This document shows, one piece after another, positions 16,118 to 23,707 of a stretch of 36,646 bases of DNA (the stretch's first letter is position 1; the number at the start of each line of letters is the position of its first letter). This stretch comes from Pseudomonadota bacterium (GTDB lineage: Bacteria; Pseudomonadota; Gammaproteobacteria; Burkholderiales; Burkholderiaceae), in NCBI GenBank assembly GCA_963205525.1, contig CAUJJP010000226.1:1-36646 (forward strand), read 5' to 3'. The notes beneath the pieces are model-generated. The model was not told where the DNA came from, did not search any database, and was given only the letters and a program-made list of their open reading frames with translations. The position numbers were made by a program, and so were the translations under genes.

Positions 16118-16755
16118 GGCACAAGCCTCGTTTGCAGGACGGGAAAGATCTGGGTCAGGCCGTCGGCCATGATCTCCACCGCCAGCGCGGCCAGGATCAG
16201 GCCCATCAGCCGCGTCATGACGTTGATGCCGGTGCGCCCGACGATGCCGGCAATGCGCCCGGACAAGGTGAACACGGCAAAGGTCACCGCCGCCACCACC
16301 AGTCCGTAGCCCACCAGCACCGCCTGCTCCCACCAGTGGCGGGTGCGCTCGGCGTAGATGACCATGGTCGAGATCGTCGCCGGGCCGGTCAGCAGCGGGA
16401 TGGTCAGCGGCACGACGGCGATGCTGGCGCCGGCGTCGGCCTTCTCGCGCCCCTCGCTCACGTCGCCGGGCTTGGACTCGGCCGGTTGCGCGTTGAGCAT
16501 GTGCAGCGCGCTGATCAGCAGCAGCAGACCGCCGCCGACCTGGAACGAGGCGATCGAGATGCCGAAGAAGCCGATGATGCGGCTGCCCGCGAGCGCGCTC
16601 ACCGCCACCACGGTGCCCGCGGCGATGGCGCTGACACGGATGGTGTGTCGGCGCTGGGCGTCGCTGAATCCCTGCGTGAAGTGGATGAAGAAGGGCAGGA
16701 CGCCGACCGGGTTGACGATCGCCAGCAAGGCGATCAGCGGCTTGAGCAGGTCCAT
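16114..16755 (-). CDS. MarC family integral membrane protein
   Basis: This 213-residue polytopic inner-membrane protein has about six hydrophobic segments. The MarC/UPF0056 signatures are clear: LIALLAIVNPVGVLPFF at the N terminus and AVVPLTIPLLTGPATISTMVIY in the centre, which is the family's repeated NPxGxxPxF / PLxxPLLxGPG-like pattern. The C-terminal LMGLILAALAVEIMADGL is also typical. Despite the name, MarC itself is not a proven drug transporter and the transport substrate is unknown. It is the first gene of the three-gene run, and its stop overlaps the next start. The 262-bp gap upstream is shared with the divergent RNA-binding protein gene. Confidence 0.88.
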   Translation of the reverse strand: MDLLKPLIALLAIVNPVGVLPFFIHFTQGFSDAQRRHTIRVSAIAAGTVVAVSALAGSRIIGFFGISIASFQVGGGLLLLISALHMLNAQPAESKPGDVSEGREKADAGASIAVVPLTIPLLTGPATISTMVIYAERTRHWWEQAVLVGYGLVVAAVTFAVFTLSGRIAGIVGRTGINVMTRLMGLILAALAVEIMADGLTQIFPVLQTRLVP

Positions 16756-16801
16756 GGCCGGATCCTAAGTGCTGTCCTGCGCGGCTTGCGCCGGGTCATC
16801 G

Positions 16802-16868
16802 TTGCGCGCCCCGCGCAAGCAACCCCCCACACCTGGCGTGGATACAAAACGACAGATTCGACTTGACA
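16802..16868. promoter_or_regulatory. Divergent upstream region with hairpin and TTGACA
   Basis: In the marC/RRM gap a 7-bp perfect inverted repeat (TTGCGCG-CCC-CGCGCAA) spans 16802-16818. A perfect -35-like TTGACA lies at 16863-16868, pointing to the RRM gene. The -10 is ambiguous: CATAGG is 15 bp downstream, and the better CATAAT at 16896-16901 is 27 bp away, too far. Confidence 0.3.
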
Positions 16869-17017
16869 CCTTTGCCAGATCGACATAGGCCGACCCATAA
16901 TCGCCGCTCCCGTGTCTGTCTGCCGCACCTGTTTGCTCCCGAATCGGCCGTAAGTCCGTTCACGCCGGGTTGAAGCACGACATTGGTTTCCCTGTCTCTC
17001 CAGTCAAAGGCTTCTCC

Positions 17018-17572
17018 GTGGGCAACAAACTTTACGTCGGCAACCTGGCCTATTCGGTGCGCGACGAATCCCTGCAACAGGCGTTCTCGCAATTCGGCGA
17101 CGTCACGTCGGCCAAGGTCATGATGGACCGCGACACCGGCCGCTCGAAGGGCTTCGGCTTCGTCGAGATGGGCACCGACGCCGAGGCACAGGCGGCGATC
17201 AACGGCATGAACGGCCAGCCGCTGGAAGGCCGCTCCATCGTCGTCAACGAAGCGCGCCCGCGTGAGCCGCGTCCGGGTGGCGGCGGCGGCTACGGTGGTG
17301 GCGGCGGCGGCAGCCGTGGCGGCTACGGCGGTGGCGGCGGCTACGGCGGCGGCGGCGGTGGCGGCTACGGTGGTGGCGCTGGCGGCGGTGGCCGCAGCCC
17401 CTACGGCGGTGGCGGCGGCGGCGGTCGCGGCGGCTACGGTGGTGGTGGCGGCAGCGGCGGTGGCCGCGGCGGCTACGGCGGCGAGCGCCAGGGCAGCGAC
17501 CGCGGCTGGGGCAACGACCGCGGCGGCGACCGTGGCGGTCGTGGCGGCTACGGCGGCGGCGACAACTACTGA
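17018..17572 (+). CDS. Glycine-rich RNA-binding protein (single RRM)
   Basis: I place the start at the GTG at 17018 because it gives the conserved MGNKLYVGNL beginning and has AAAGG 7 bases upstream; an in-frame TTG at 16970 has neither. The 184-residue protein has one RNA-recognition motif at residues 3-80, with RNP2 LYVGNL (5-10) and RNP1 KGFGFVEM (44-51), both with their aromatic residues intact. Residues 87-184 are a low-complexity tail of repeated GGYGGGG and RGG-like units, rich in Gly, Tyr and Arg. Bacterial RRM proteins of this type are often cold-induced and bind RNA broadly. The RG/YG-rich tail predicts disorder and possible condensation, which is inference. It is followed by a strong intrinsic terminator. 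Confidence 0.92.
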   Translation: MGNKLYVGNLAYSVRDESLQQAFSQFGDVTSAKVMMDRDTGRSKGFGFVEMGTDAEAQAAINGMNGQPLEGRSIVVNEARPREPRPGGGGGYGGGGGGSRGGYGGGGGYGGGGGGGYGGGAGGGGRSPYGGGGGGGRGGYGGGGGSGGGRGGYGGERQGSDRGWGNDRGGDRGGRGGYGGGDNY

Positions 17573-17592
17573 TCGCCAGCCTGCGGGCGATC
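17571..17592 (+). terminator. Hairpin at the RRM gene stop codon
   Basis: GATCGCC at 17571-17577 (including the last bases of the TGA) pairs with GGCGATC at 17586-17592. It has no T-tract and probably supports the main terminator downstream or protects the 3' end. Confidence 0.4.
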
Positions 17593-17642
17593 CGCGCTTG
17601 CGCCGCGGACCGTCGGCCCGCAGCCAGCCGCAGCAGCCCTAT

Positions 17643-17684
17643 CAGCGGCTGCGAACCAGCGGCTGCAAGTCAGCGGCAGCAAAC
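17643..17684. repeat. Three tandem 14-bp repeats
   Basis: Imperfect copies of CAGCGGCTGCGAAC lie at 17643-17656, 17657-17670 and 17671-17684, in the 3' untranslated region before the terminator. Confidence 0.75.
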
Positions 17685-17687
17685 CAG

Positions 17688-17713
17688 AAGGCCTCGCGAT
17701 GCGAGGCCTTTTT
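17688..17713 (+). terminator. Strong rho-independent terminator
   Basis: AAGGCCTCGC at 17688-17697 pairs perfectly with GCGAGGCCTT at 17701-17710 across a GAT loop. The run of five T (17709-17713) continues out of the stem. This ends the RRM transcript and may also act on the opposing SDR operon. Confidence 0.9.
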
Positions 17714-17773
17714 GTCGACTGCCAGCCTGGCGTGGTCCAGCGCCCAGGCCGATCGCGCGCGCCAGACCCGTGC

Positions 17774-18586
17774 TCAGGTCCTGGGCGGCGCTTCCCCGCT
17801 GCGCCTGGGCTTGCGCGCACGCCCGGCGAACAGGCTATCGAAGCAGGTATTGGGCAGCAGCCGCAGCGCCTTCGCCGCCAGCGCCATCTGCCAGGGGATG
17901 ACGCGGTAGCTCGCCCCGGCCTCGATGGCGCGCCAGGCGCGCTGCGCAAACTGCTCCGGCGTCAGCAGGAACGGCATCGGATACGGGTTGCCGGCGGTCA
18001 AAGGCGTGGCGACGAAACCCGGCAGCAGCGTCACCACGCGCAGGCCGTGGGGGCGGCACTCGACACGCAGGCTCTCGCAATAGGCCACCACCGCGGCCTT
18101 GCTCGCGCAATAGGCCGCGTGCCCCGGCAGGCCGCGGATGGCGGCCACGCTCGCCACCCCGACCAGGGTGCCGCTCCCGCGCTCGCGCATGGGGGCGATG
18201 AAGGGCTGGAAGGTGGCCGCCATGCCGAGGTTGTTGGTGGCGAAGATCTCCTGCATGACCGCCAGGTCCGCGCGTTCGGCGCTGTCCACGCCGACGCTGA
18301 TGCCCGCGTTCGCGATCACCACCTGCGGCAGGCCTTGCGTCGCCAGGCAGGCGCTGGCCGCGGCATGGATGCTCTCGGGGTCCGCCACGTCGGCCACGTA
18401 GATGCCGCAACGGTCGCCGTCCAGGCCTTGCGCCCGCGCCCACTCGCGCAGCGCCGCCTCGCGCCTGGCCACCAGCGCCAGGCGCCAGCCAGCTTGCGCG
18501 CAGCGCGCCGCCAGCGCCTGCCCGATGCCGCTGGAGGCGCCGGTGATGAAAGCCAGCGGTGGCGGCGAGTCGATCCGCGCGCGCAT
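17774..18586 (-). CDS. Short-chain dehydrogenase/reductase (classical SDR)
   Basis: This 270-residue classical SDR has the cofactor motif TGASSGIG at residues 15-22, NAG at 93-95, catalytic Ser146 and the Y159-CAS-K163 motif. An Arg-rich basic segment after strand 2 (LVARREAAL) suggests NADP(H). The C-terminal tail is longer and basic (FAGRARKPRRSG). The start at 18586 lies 8 bp after the lptC stop, so it is probably co-transcribed with kdsD-kdsC-lptC. In related Burkholderiales the genes expected after lptC are lptA, lptB and rpoN, which are absent here. No lipid A or Kdo role is established for it, and the substrate cannot be inferred. Confidence 0.87.
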   Translation of the reverse strand: MRARIDSPPPLAFITGASSGIGQALAARCAQAGWRLALVARREAALREWARAQGLDGDRCGIYVADVADPESIHAAASACLATQGLPQVVIANAGISVGVDSAERADLAVMQEIFATNNLGMAATFQPFIAPMRERGSGTLVGVASVAAIRGLPGHAAYCASKAAVVAYCESLRVECRPHGLRVVTLLPGFVATPLTAGNPYPMPFLLTPEQFAQRAWRAIEAGASYRVIPWQMALAAKALRLLPNTCFDSLFAGRARKPRRSGEAPPRT

Positions 18587-18594
18587 GGCGGCGA

Positions 18595-19248
18595 TCAATC
18601 CCGCGGCTTCAGCGTCGCCTGCACCGGCCCCTGGAACGCGAGCTGGCGGCGCTTGCCGTCGTAGCTCAGGCCGGCGGCGCGCAGCAGGTTCGGGCCCTGC
18701 CGCACGCTCACCGGCAGGTGGGTGCGCACGACCTCGGTGTCGTCGAAGGCGTGCAGGAACTCGCTGCGTATCTCCAGCGGTCGCCCGCCGCTGTCGCGGC
18801 CCAGCACCTCGGCGCCGCCTTGCAGTTGCAGCTCGCTGGCGGCGTCGTTGCTCAGCGCGTGGCGGGCGCTGGCGTGCAGCACGCGGCCGTCGGGCAGGAA
18901 GGCCTGCAGCTCGAGGGCGTCGATCTCGATCCGGCCGTCGGCCGGGAAGTGGCGCAAGGCCTGCCCCTGCAGCCGGGCGCTGACGCGGCCGTCGGCGTCG
19001 TAGCGCTGCAGCACGAAGCTGCGCATGGTGTAGTCGGGCAGGCCGCGGTCGGTCGCCGCCGGACGCGGCGGCGCGGCCTGCGGCGTGTGTTTCACCAGCC
19101 ACCAGGTGGCCAGCGCCAGCAGCGCCATCAGCAGCAGCGGCAGGTAGCTCGACAGGGTGTCGCGCAGGCGCTGGTGCCAGGGCAGGCGCGTGTGCCGGCC
19201 ACCGATGGCGATCTGCGGCAAGTCCGGGATCTCGATCTCGACCGCCAT
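18595..19248 (-). CDS. lptC: LPS export ABC transporter periplasmic protein LptC
   Basis: This 217-residue protein has one N-terminal membrane anchor (about residues 33-52, SYLPLLLMALLALATWWLV) and a periplasmic beta-jellyroll domain. The family pattern is visible in DYTMRSFVLQRYDADGRVSARLQGQALRHFPADG and in the C-terminal VRQGPNLLRAAGLSYDGKRRQLAFQGPVQATL. LptC receives LPS from LptBFG and passes it to LptA on the bridge to the outer membrane. I chose the ATG at 19248, with GAGGG about 9 bp upstream; an in-frame TTG at 19266 touching the kdsC stop is possible. It is in operon with kdsD and kdsC, which make Kdo for the same LPS. Confidence 0.88.
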   Translation of the reverse strand: MAVEIEIPDLPQIAIGGRHTRLPWHQRLRDTLSSYLPLLLMALLALATWWLVKHTPQAAPPRPAATDRGLPDYTMRSFVLQRYDADGRVSARLQGQALRHFPADGRIEIDALELQAFLPDGRVLHASARHALSNDAASELQLQGGAEVLGRDSGGRPLEIRSEFLHAFDDTEVVRTHLPVSVRQGPNLLRAAGLSYDGKRRQLAFQGPVQATLKPRD

Positions 19249-19262
19249 CGCGCGCCCGGCCC

Positions 19263-19832
19263 TCAACGCGCGTCCAGCGTCGCCGTCACTTCGGCGAGCA
19301 ACGCGCCGTAGCGCCCGCAGGCCATCAGCAGGAGGTCGCAGAACTCGCGCGCGGCGCCGTGGCCGCCGCTGGCGCGGGTGACATGGTCGGCGCGCAGCTT
19401 CAACTCGCGGTGTGCGTTCGCCGGTGCGCAGCGGAAGGCGGCGCGCGCGAACAGCGGCAGGTCGGGCCAGTCGTCGCCCATCACCCCGACCTCGGCCCAG
19501 GCGATGCCCAGCGGCGTCAACAGCGCCTGCGCCGCCGCCACCTTGTCGGATGCGCCCAGCGCGGTGTGGACAAGCCCGAGGTCGGCCAGCCGCCGGCGCA
19601 GCGCGGGCGAATCGCGCCCGCTCACCACCAGCGGCGCGATGCCGGCCAGCGCCAGCAGCTTGAGCCCGTGGCCGTCCAGCGCCGAGAAGGCCTTGAAGTC
19701 CTCGCCCGCCTCGCCGATGTACAGCCGGCCGTCGGTGAGCACGCCGTCGACGTCGAAGATCGCCGCCTTCAAGCCCAGGCCGGCGCCCTGCGCGGCCAGG
19801 ATCAGCTCGGGCGCGAAGGCCGGTTCGTCCAT
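19263..19832 (-). CDS. kdsC: 3-deoxy-D-manno-octulosonate 8-phosphate phosphatase (KdsC)
   Basis: This 189-residue HAD-superfamily phosphatase has the nucleophile motif DVDGVLTDG at residues 27-35 (first Asp the nucleophile), followed by the KdsC-specific GRLYIGEAGEDFKAFSALDGHGLKLL. Motif II is VVSGRDSPALRRRL, and the final acidic motif is GDDWPDLPLF. KdsC removes phosphate from Kdo-8-P to give free Kdo for the LPS inner core. It is a tetrameric C0-type HAD, without a large cap, consistent with its short length. Its ATG overlaps the kdsD stop (TGATG), so translation is probably coupled. The long open frame extending upstream through kdsD and the antiporter in this register is an artefact of high GC. 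Confidence 0.92.
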   Translation of the reverse strand: MDEPAFAPELILAAQGAGLGLKAAIFDVDGVLTDGRLYIGEAGEDFKAFSALDGHGLKLLALAGIAPLVVSGRDSPALRRRLADLGLVHTALGASDKVAAAQALLTPLGIAWAEVGVMGDDWPDLPLFARAAFRCAPANAHRELKLRADHVTRASGGHGAAREFCDLLLMACGRYGALLAEVTATLDAR

Positions 19833-20818
19833 CAGATCACCTTCGCCCGCATCAAGTCGTTCGAGTTGAGGGCGCCGACCAGCCGACCGTCCGCGTCGAC
19901 CACCAGCACGCTGGTGATGCGGTGACGCTCCATCAGCGCCGCGGCATCGACCGCCAGCGCGTCGGCATGCACCTGGCGCGGGCCGGGATGCATGACCTCG
20001 TGCGCGTGCAAGGCCTGCAACTCGGCACCGCGCTCGATGAGCCGGCGCAGGTCGCCGTCGGTGAAGATGCCGGCCGGCCGCCCCTGCGCGTCGACCACCG
20101 CCGCAAAGCCCAGGCCCTTGCCGGTCATCTCGCGCAGCAGCTCGTGCAGGCTGGCGCCGGGGGCCACGCGCGGCACCGACTCGCCCTGGCGCATCAAGTC
20201 CTGCACGTGCATGAGCAGCTTGCGGCCGAGCGCGCCGCCCGGGTGCGAGCGCGCGAAGTCGGCCTCGCGGAAACCGCGCGCATCGAGCAGCGCCACCGCC
20301 AGCGCGTCGCCGAGGGCCATCTGCGCCGTCGTGCTCGCGGTCGGCGCCAGGTTCAGCGGGCAGGCCTCCTGCTCGACCGCGCTCGACAGCACATGGTCGG
20401 CGTGGCGTGCCAGCGTCGATTCGGCGCGCCCCGTCATCGCCACCAGCACCACGCCCAGGCGCCGCAGCGCCGGCAGCAGGGCGGCAAGCTCCTCGCTTTC
20501 GCCGCTGTGGCTGATCGCCAGCACCACGTCGGTCGCCTGCACCATGCCCAGGTCGCCGTGGCTGGCTTCGCCCGGGTGGACGAAGAAGGCTGGCGTGCCG
20601 GTGGAAGCCAGGGTGGCGGCGATCTTGCGCCCGACGTGGCCGCTCTTGCCCATGCCCATCACGATCACCCGGCCGCGGCAATCGAACATCGCGCGCAGCG
20701 CGCCGACCAGGCCTTCGCCCTGGCGTGCCGCCAGGCCCTGCAGCGCGCGCGCCTCGATCTCGAAGGTCTGCGCGGCCAGCGCGTGCACGCGTTCGGCGTC
20801 GATGCCGTGACTTAGCAT
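19832..20818 (-). CDS. kdsD: Arabinose-5-phosphate isomerase, KpsF/GutQ family
   Basis: This 328-residue protein interconverts D-ribulose-5-phosphate and D-arabinose-5-phosphate, the first step of Kdo synthesis. An N-terminal SIS domain (about 35-180) carries GMGKSGHVGRKIAATLASTGTPAFFVHPGEASHGDLG from residue 55 and the sugar-phosphate loop ISHSGESEE (102-110). A pair of CBS domains follows (about 205-328), each with typical ITSVLVVDADGRLVG / GFAAVVDAQGRPAGIFTDGDLRR strands. It is the first gene of kdsD-kdsC-lptC-SDR. A TAGAAT hexamer ends 6 bp before the ATG and there is no evident Shine-Dalgarno, so the message may be leaderless. Only 19 bp separate it from the divergent antiporter gene. 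Confidence 0.93.
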   Translation of the reverse strand: MLSHGIDAERVHALAAQTFEIEARALQGLAARQGEGLVGALRAMFDCRGRVIVMGMGKSGHVGRKIAATLASTGTPAFFVHPGEASHGDLGMVQATDVVLAISHSGESEELAALLPALRRLGVVLVAMTGRAESTLARHADHVLSSAVEQEACPLNLAPTASTTAQMALGDALAVALLDARGFREADFARSHPGGALGRKLLMHVQDLMRQGESVPRVAPGASLHELLREMTGKGLGFAAVVDAQGRPAGIFTDGDLRRLIERGAELQALHAHEVMHPGPRQVHADALAVDAAALMERHRITSVLVVDADGRLVGALNSNDLMRAKVI

Positions 20819-20824
20819 GCGCGG

Positions 20825-20830
20825 ATTCTA
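20825..20830 (-). promoter_or_regulatory. Candidate -10 box of a leaderless kdsD transcript
   Basis: TAGAAT on the minus strand (20830-20825) is followed by six bases and then the kdsD ATG, so transcription could start at the initiation codon. No good -35 is visible, and it would lie inside the antiporter coding sequence. Confidence 0.35.
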
Positions 20831-20837
20831 GGAAACC

Positions 20838-22838
20838 ATGGCCAGCACGCTCGAACTCGTCTTGCTGTACCTCGTGGCCGCGGTGCTGGCGGTGGTGTGC
20901 TTTCGCACCCTGAAGCTGCCGCCGGTGCTGGGCTACCTGGTGGTGGGGGTGCTGATCGGGCCGAATGCGCTCGCGCTGGCGCAGGACAGCGCCGGGGTGA
21001 GCTACCTGGCCGAGTTCGGCGTCGTGTTCCTGATGTTCGTCATCGGGCTGGAGTTCAACCTGCCCAAGCTGCGCAGCATGCGCACCCTGGTGTTCGGCCT
21101 GGGCCTGTCGCAGGTGGCGCTGACCATGCTGGGCGCGCTGGCCGGGCATGCGCTGCTGGCCCTGGGCTGGCAGGCCGTCACCGGCGACGCCTGGCAGATG
21201 TCCTGGCGCGGCGCGGTGGTGCTGGGGGCGGCGATGGCGATGTCCTCCACCGCCATCGTCGGCAAGCTGATGGCCGAGCGGCTGGAGCTGGAGAGCGAGC
21301 ACGGCCGGCGCGTGATGGGCATCCTGCTGTTCCAGGACCTGGCGGTGGTGCCGCTGCTGGTGCTGGTGCCGGCGCTGGACGACCGCGGCAGCGCGCTCGC
21401 GCTGGCGATCGGCCTCGCGCTGGTGAAGGCGGTGCTGCTGCTGGCGGTGCTGCTCACCGGCGGCCAGCGCGTCATGCGCTGGTGGCTGACCCTGGTGGCG
21501 CGGCGCAAGAGCGACGAGCTGTTCGTCCTCAACCTGCTGCTGATCACGCTCGGCCTGGCCTGGCTGACCGAGCACGCCGGCCTGTCGCTGGCGCTGGGCG
21601 CCTTCATCGCCGGCATGCTGATCGCCGAGACCGAGTACCGGCACCGGGTGGAGACCGACATCCGGCCCTTCCACGACGTGCTGCTGGGCTTGTTCTTCAT
21701 CACCATAGGCATGAAGCTGGACTGGCACTCGCTGCTCGACCACTGGGTGCTGGTGCTGCTGCTGACCGCCGTGCCGGTGCTCGCCAAGGGTGGCCTGATC
21801 GCGATCCTGGCCTACGCCTTTCGCGCCCCGCCGGGGGTGGCGCTGCGCACCGGGCTGTACCTGGCGCAGGCCGGCGAGTTCGGCTTCGTGCTGCTGACCC
21901 TGGGCGCCGACAACGGCCTGCTGGCGCCGCAGTGGACGAGCCCCATCCTCGCCAGCATGGTCTTGTCCATGCTCAGCACGCCCTTTCTCATCATGCACTC
22001 CAACCGCATCGTGGCGCGCCTGGTGGCGAGCGACTGGATGCTGCAGTCTGTGCAGCTGACCTCGATCGCCAAGAAGGCGATGCGCACCGAGCAGCACGTC
22101 ATCATCTGCGGCTTCGGCCGCAACGGGCAGAACCTGGCACGGCTGTTGGAGACCCAGGCCATCCCCTACATGGCGCTGGACCTGGACCCGGACCGCGTGC
22201 GCCACGCCGCCGCCGCCGGCCACAGCGTGGTCTACGGCGACGCCGCACGCCTGCAAAGCCTGATGGCCGCCGGCCTGGCGCGCGCCAACGCGGTCGTCAT
22301 CAGCTACCCCGACACCCCATCGGCGCTGAAGATCCTGCACCTGGTGCACACCCACGCGCCGACGGTGCCGGTGCTGGTGCGCACCATCGACGACAGCGAC
22401 CTCGAGCGCCTGCGCGGCGCCGGCGCGATGGCGGTGGTGCCCGAGACCTTCGAGGGCAGCCTGATGCTGGCCAGCCACACCCTGGCCCTGCTGGGCGTGC
22501 CCATGCGGCGCGTGATACGCGTCGTGCAGGACGCGCGCGACGCGCGCTACACCCTGCTGCGAGGCTGGTTCCACGGCCACGACGACGACAGCGTCGACGA
22601 GCTGCAGCAGGTGCGGCTGGCCAGCGTCACCCTGCCGCCGGCCGCCGCCGGCGTCGGGCGCGCGCTCGGTGACCTGCTGCTGAGCACGATCGGCGTCGCC
22701 GCGGTGCGCCTGCGGCGCGCCGGCGGCGAGGTCGTCGCGCCCGACGAGCACACCGTGCTGGCGGCCGGCGACACCCTGGTGCTGTCCGGCCTGCCCGAGC
22801 CGCTGGCGCTGGCCGAGGCCAGGCTGCTCGAAAGCTGA
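20838..22838 (+). CDS. Kef-type CPA2 monovalent cation:proton antiporter
   Basis: This 666-residue inner-membrane protein starts at the ATG at 20838 with AGGAA upstream. The first about 385 residues contain around twelve hydrophobic segments of the CPA2 Na+/H+ exchanger fold, including [17 protein letters not shown] near the N terminus and [21 protein letters not shown] cytoplasmic RCK/TrkA-N NAD-binding domain begins near residue 418 with [19 protein letters not shown] TrkA-C domain occupies roughly 580-666 ([27 protein letters not shown]). It is probably a K+ or Na+ efflux antiporter gated by nucleotide or glutathione adducts, as in KefB/KefC. It is divergent from kdsD, an arrangement conserved in Burkholderiales, and 23 bp upstream of apt. 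Confidence 0.9.
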   Translation: MASTLELVLLYLVAAVLAVVCFRTLKLPPVLGYLVVGVLIGPNALALAQDSAGVSYLAEFGVVFLMFVIGLEFNLPKLRSMRTLVFGLGLSQVALTMLGALAGHALLALGWQAVTGDAWQMSWRGAVVLGAAMAMSSTAIVGKLMAERLELESEHGRRVMGILLFQDLAVVPLLVLVPALDDRGSALALAIGLALVKAVLLLAVLLTGGQRVMRWWLTLVARRKSDELFVLNLLLITLGLAWLTEHAGLSLALGAFIAGMLIAETEYRHRVETDIRPFHDVLLGLFFITIGMKLDWHSLLDHWVLVLLLTAVPVLAKGGLIAILAYAFRAPPGVALRTGLYLAQAGEFGFVLLTLGADNGLLAPQWTSPILASMVLSMLSTPFLIMHSNRIVARLVASDWMLQSVQLTSIAKKAMRTEQHVIICGFGRNGQNLARLLETQAIPYMALDLDPDRVRHAAAAGHSVVYGDAARLQSLMAAGLARANAVVISYPDTPSALKILHLVHTHAPTVPVLVRTIDDSDLERLRGAGAMAVVPETFEGSLMLASHTLALLGVPMRRVIRVVQDARDARYTLLRGWFHGHDDDSVDELQQVRLASVTLPPAAAGVGRALGDLLLSTIGVAAVRLRRAGGEVVAPDEHTVLAAGDTLVLSGLPEPLALAEARLLES

Positions 22839-22861
22839 GCGCGCGCACCAGGAGCCGACAC

Positions 22862-23434
22862 ATGCAAGACGAGCACATGCAAGACGAACACCAGATCCCG
22901 CCCGCGCAGTACATCCGCGAGCACATCCGCAGCGTGCCCGACTGGCCGGCGCCGGGCGTCGTATTCCGCGACATCACCACCTTGCTGGCCAACCCGCGCG
23001 TGTTCCGCGTCCTCATCGACCAGTTCGTGCACCGCTGGTTCGACACCCGGCCGGCTGCCATCGCGGGGCTGGATGCGCGCGGCTTCATCATCGGCTCGGT
23101 GATCGCCTACGAGCTCGGGGTCGGCTTCGTGCCCATCCGCAAGAAGGGCAAGCTGCCCTACACCACGCTGGAAGAAACCTACGAGCTGGAATACGGCAGC
23201 GCCACGGTGGAGGTGCACACCGACGCCGTTCGGCCCGGCGACCGGGTGCTGCTGGTCGACGACCTCATCGCCACCGGCGGCACCATGCTCGCCGGCCAGC
23301 GCCTGCTGCAACGCCTGGGCGCGCAGGTGCTGGAGGCGGCGGCGATCGTCAATCTGCCCGAGCTCGGCGGCTCAGCGCGGCTGCGCGAGGCCGGGCTACC
23401 GGTGTTCTCGCTCGTCAGCTTCGATGGTCATTGA
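22862..23434 (+). CDS. apt: Adenine phosphoribosyltransferase
   Basis: This 190-residue purine-salvage enzyme makes AMP from adenine and PRPP. The PRPP-binding motif [13 protein letters not shown] is at residues 129-141. Adenine-side features are [21 protein letters not shown] (22-42), [18 protein letters not shown] and [14 protein letters not shown]. The start at 22862 has GGAG seven bases before it. The first ten residues are a duplicated [10 protein letters not shown] from a 15-bp tandem duplication (22862-22891), so an alternative ATG exists at 22877. It follows the antiporter by 23 bp, probably co-transcribed without functional linkage. Confidence 0.95.
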   Translation: MQDEHMQDEHQIPPAQYIREHIRSVPDWPAPGVVFRDITTLLANPRVFRVLIDQFVHRWFDTRPAAIAGLDARGFIIGSVIAYELGVGFVPIRKKGKLPYTTLEETYELEYGSATVEVHTDAVRPGDRVLLVDDLIATGGTMLAGQRLLQRLGAQVLEAAAIVNLPELGGSARLREAGLPVFSLVSFDGH

Positions 23435-23517
23435 GCGCCCCGGGAACGCTTGTGCGGCACAACCGCGGCGCTCTGTGGCCTAATTGCGGGTTCGCCAACT
23501 CCATCTGCACCGCCATC

Positions 23518-23673
23518 ATGGGCAACAAGATCAAGACCGAAGCCGACCGTCGCGCCACCCCGCCCCTGCCCGGCAGCCGCCTGCCCCTGGGCGGCGGCCA
23601 GCGCCGCAGCCTGGAGCGCGGCGCGCACACGCGCAGCAAGAAGAACGCGGGCAAGCGGCCGCATTCGGGCTGA
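23518..23673 (+). CDS. Small basic hypothetical protein, 51 residues
   Basis: An ATG at 23518 opens a 51-residue frame ending in TGA at 23673, starting MGNKIKTEADRRATPPLPGS. It is strongly basic (many Arg and Lys) with no hydrophobic segment, so it would be soluble and probably disordered, or nucleic-acid binding. I do not recognise a family. No clear Shine-Dalgarno precedes it. It sits in the 273-bp gap between apt and the convergent mnmE, 34 bp short of the mnmE stop. Position and composition are compatible with a real small gene, but chance in GC-rich DNA is equally possible. Confidence 0.35.
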   Translation: MGNKIKTEADRRATPPLPGSRLPLGGGQRRSLERGAHTRSKKNAGKRPHSG

Positions 23674-23707
23674 ACACCATCAGCCTGTCGGGCAAGAGGC
23701 TGCGCGC

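Noticed and set aside
17273..17560. GGYGG-encoding repeats considered as a CRISPR-like or satellite array
   Set aside because: They are codon-level repeats of a glycine-rich protein tail in frame with an RRM domain, without spacers.
19263..22751. Very long minus-strand open frame (over 1100 codons) extending from kdsC through kdsD and antisense to the antiporter
   Set aside because: Only the last 189 residues match a protein family (KdsC). The rest is His/Gln/Arg-rich shadow translation of two well-supported genes in other frames, as expected at this GC content.
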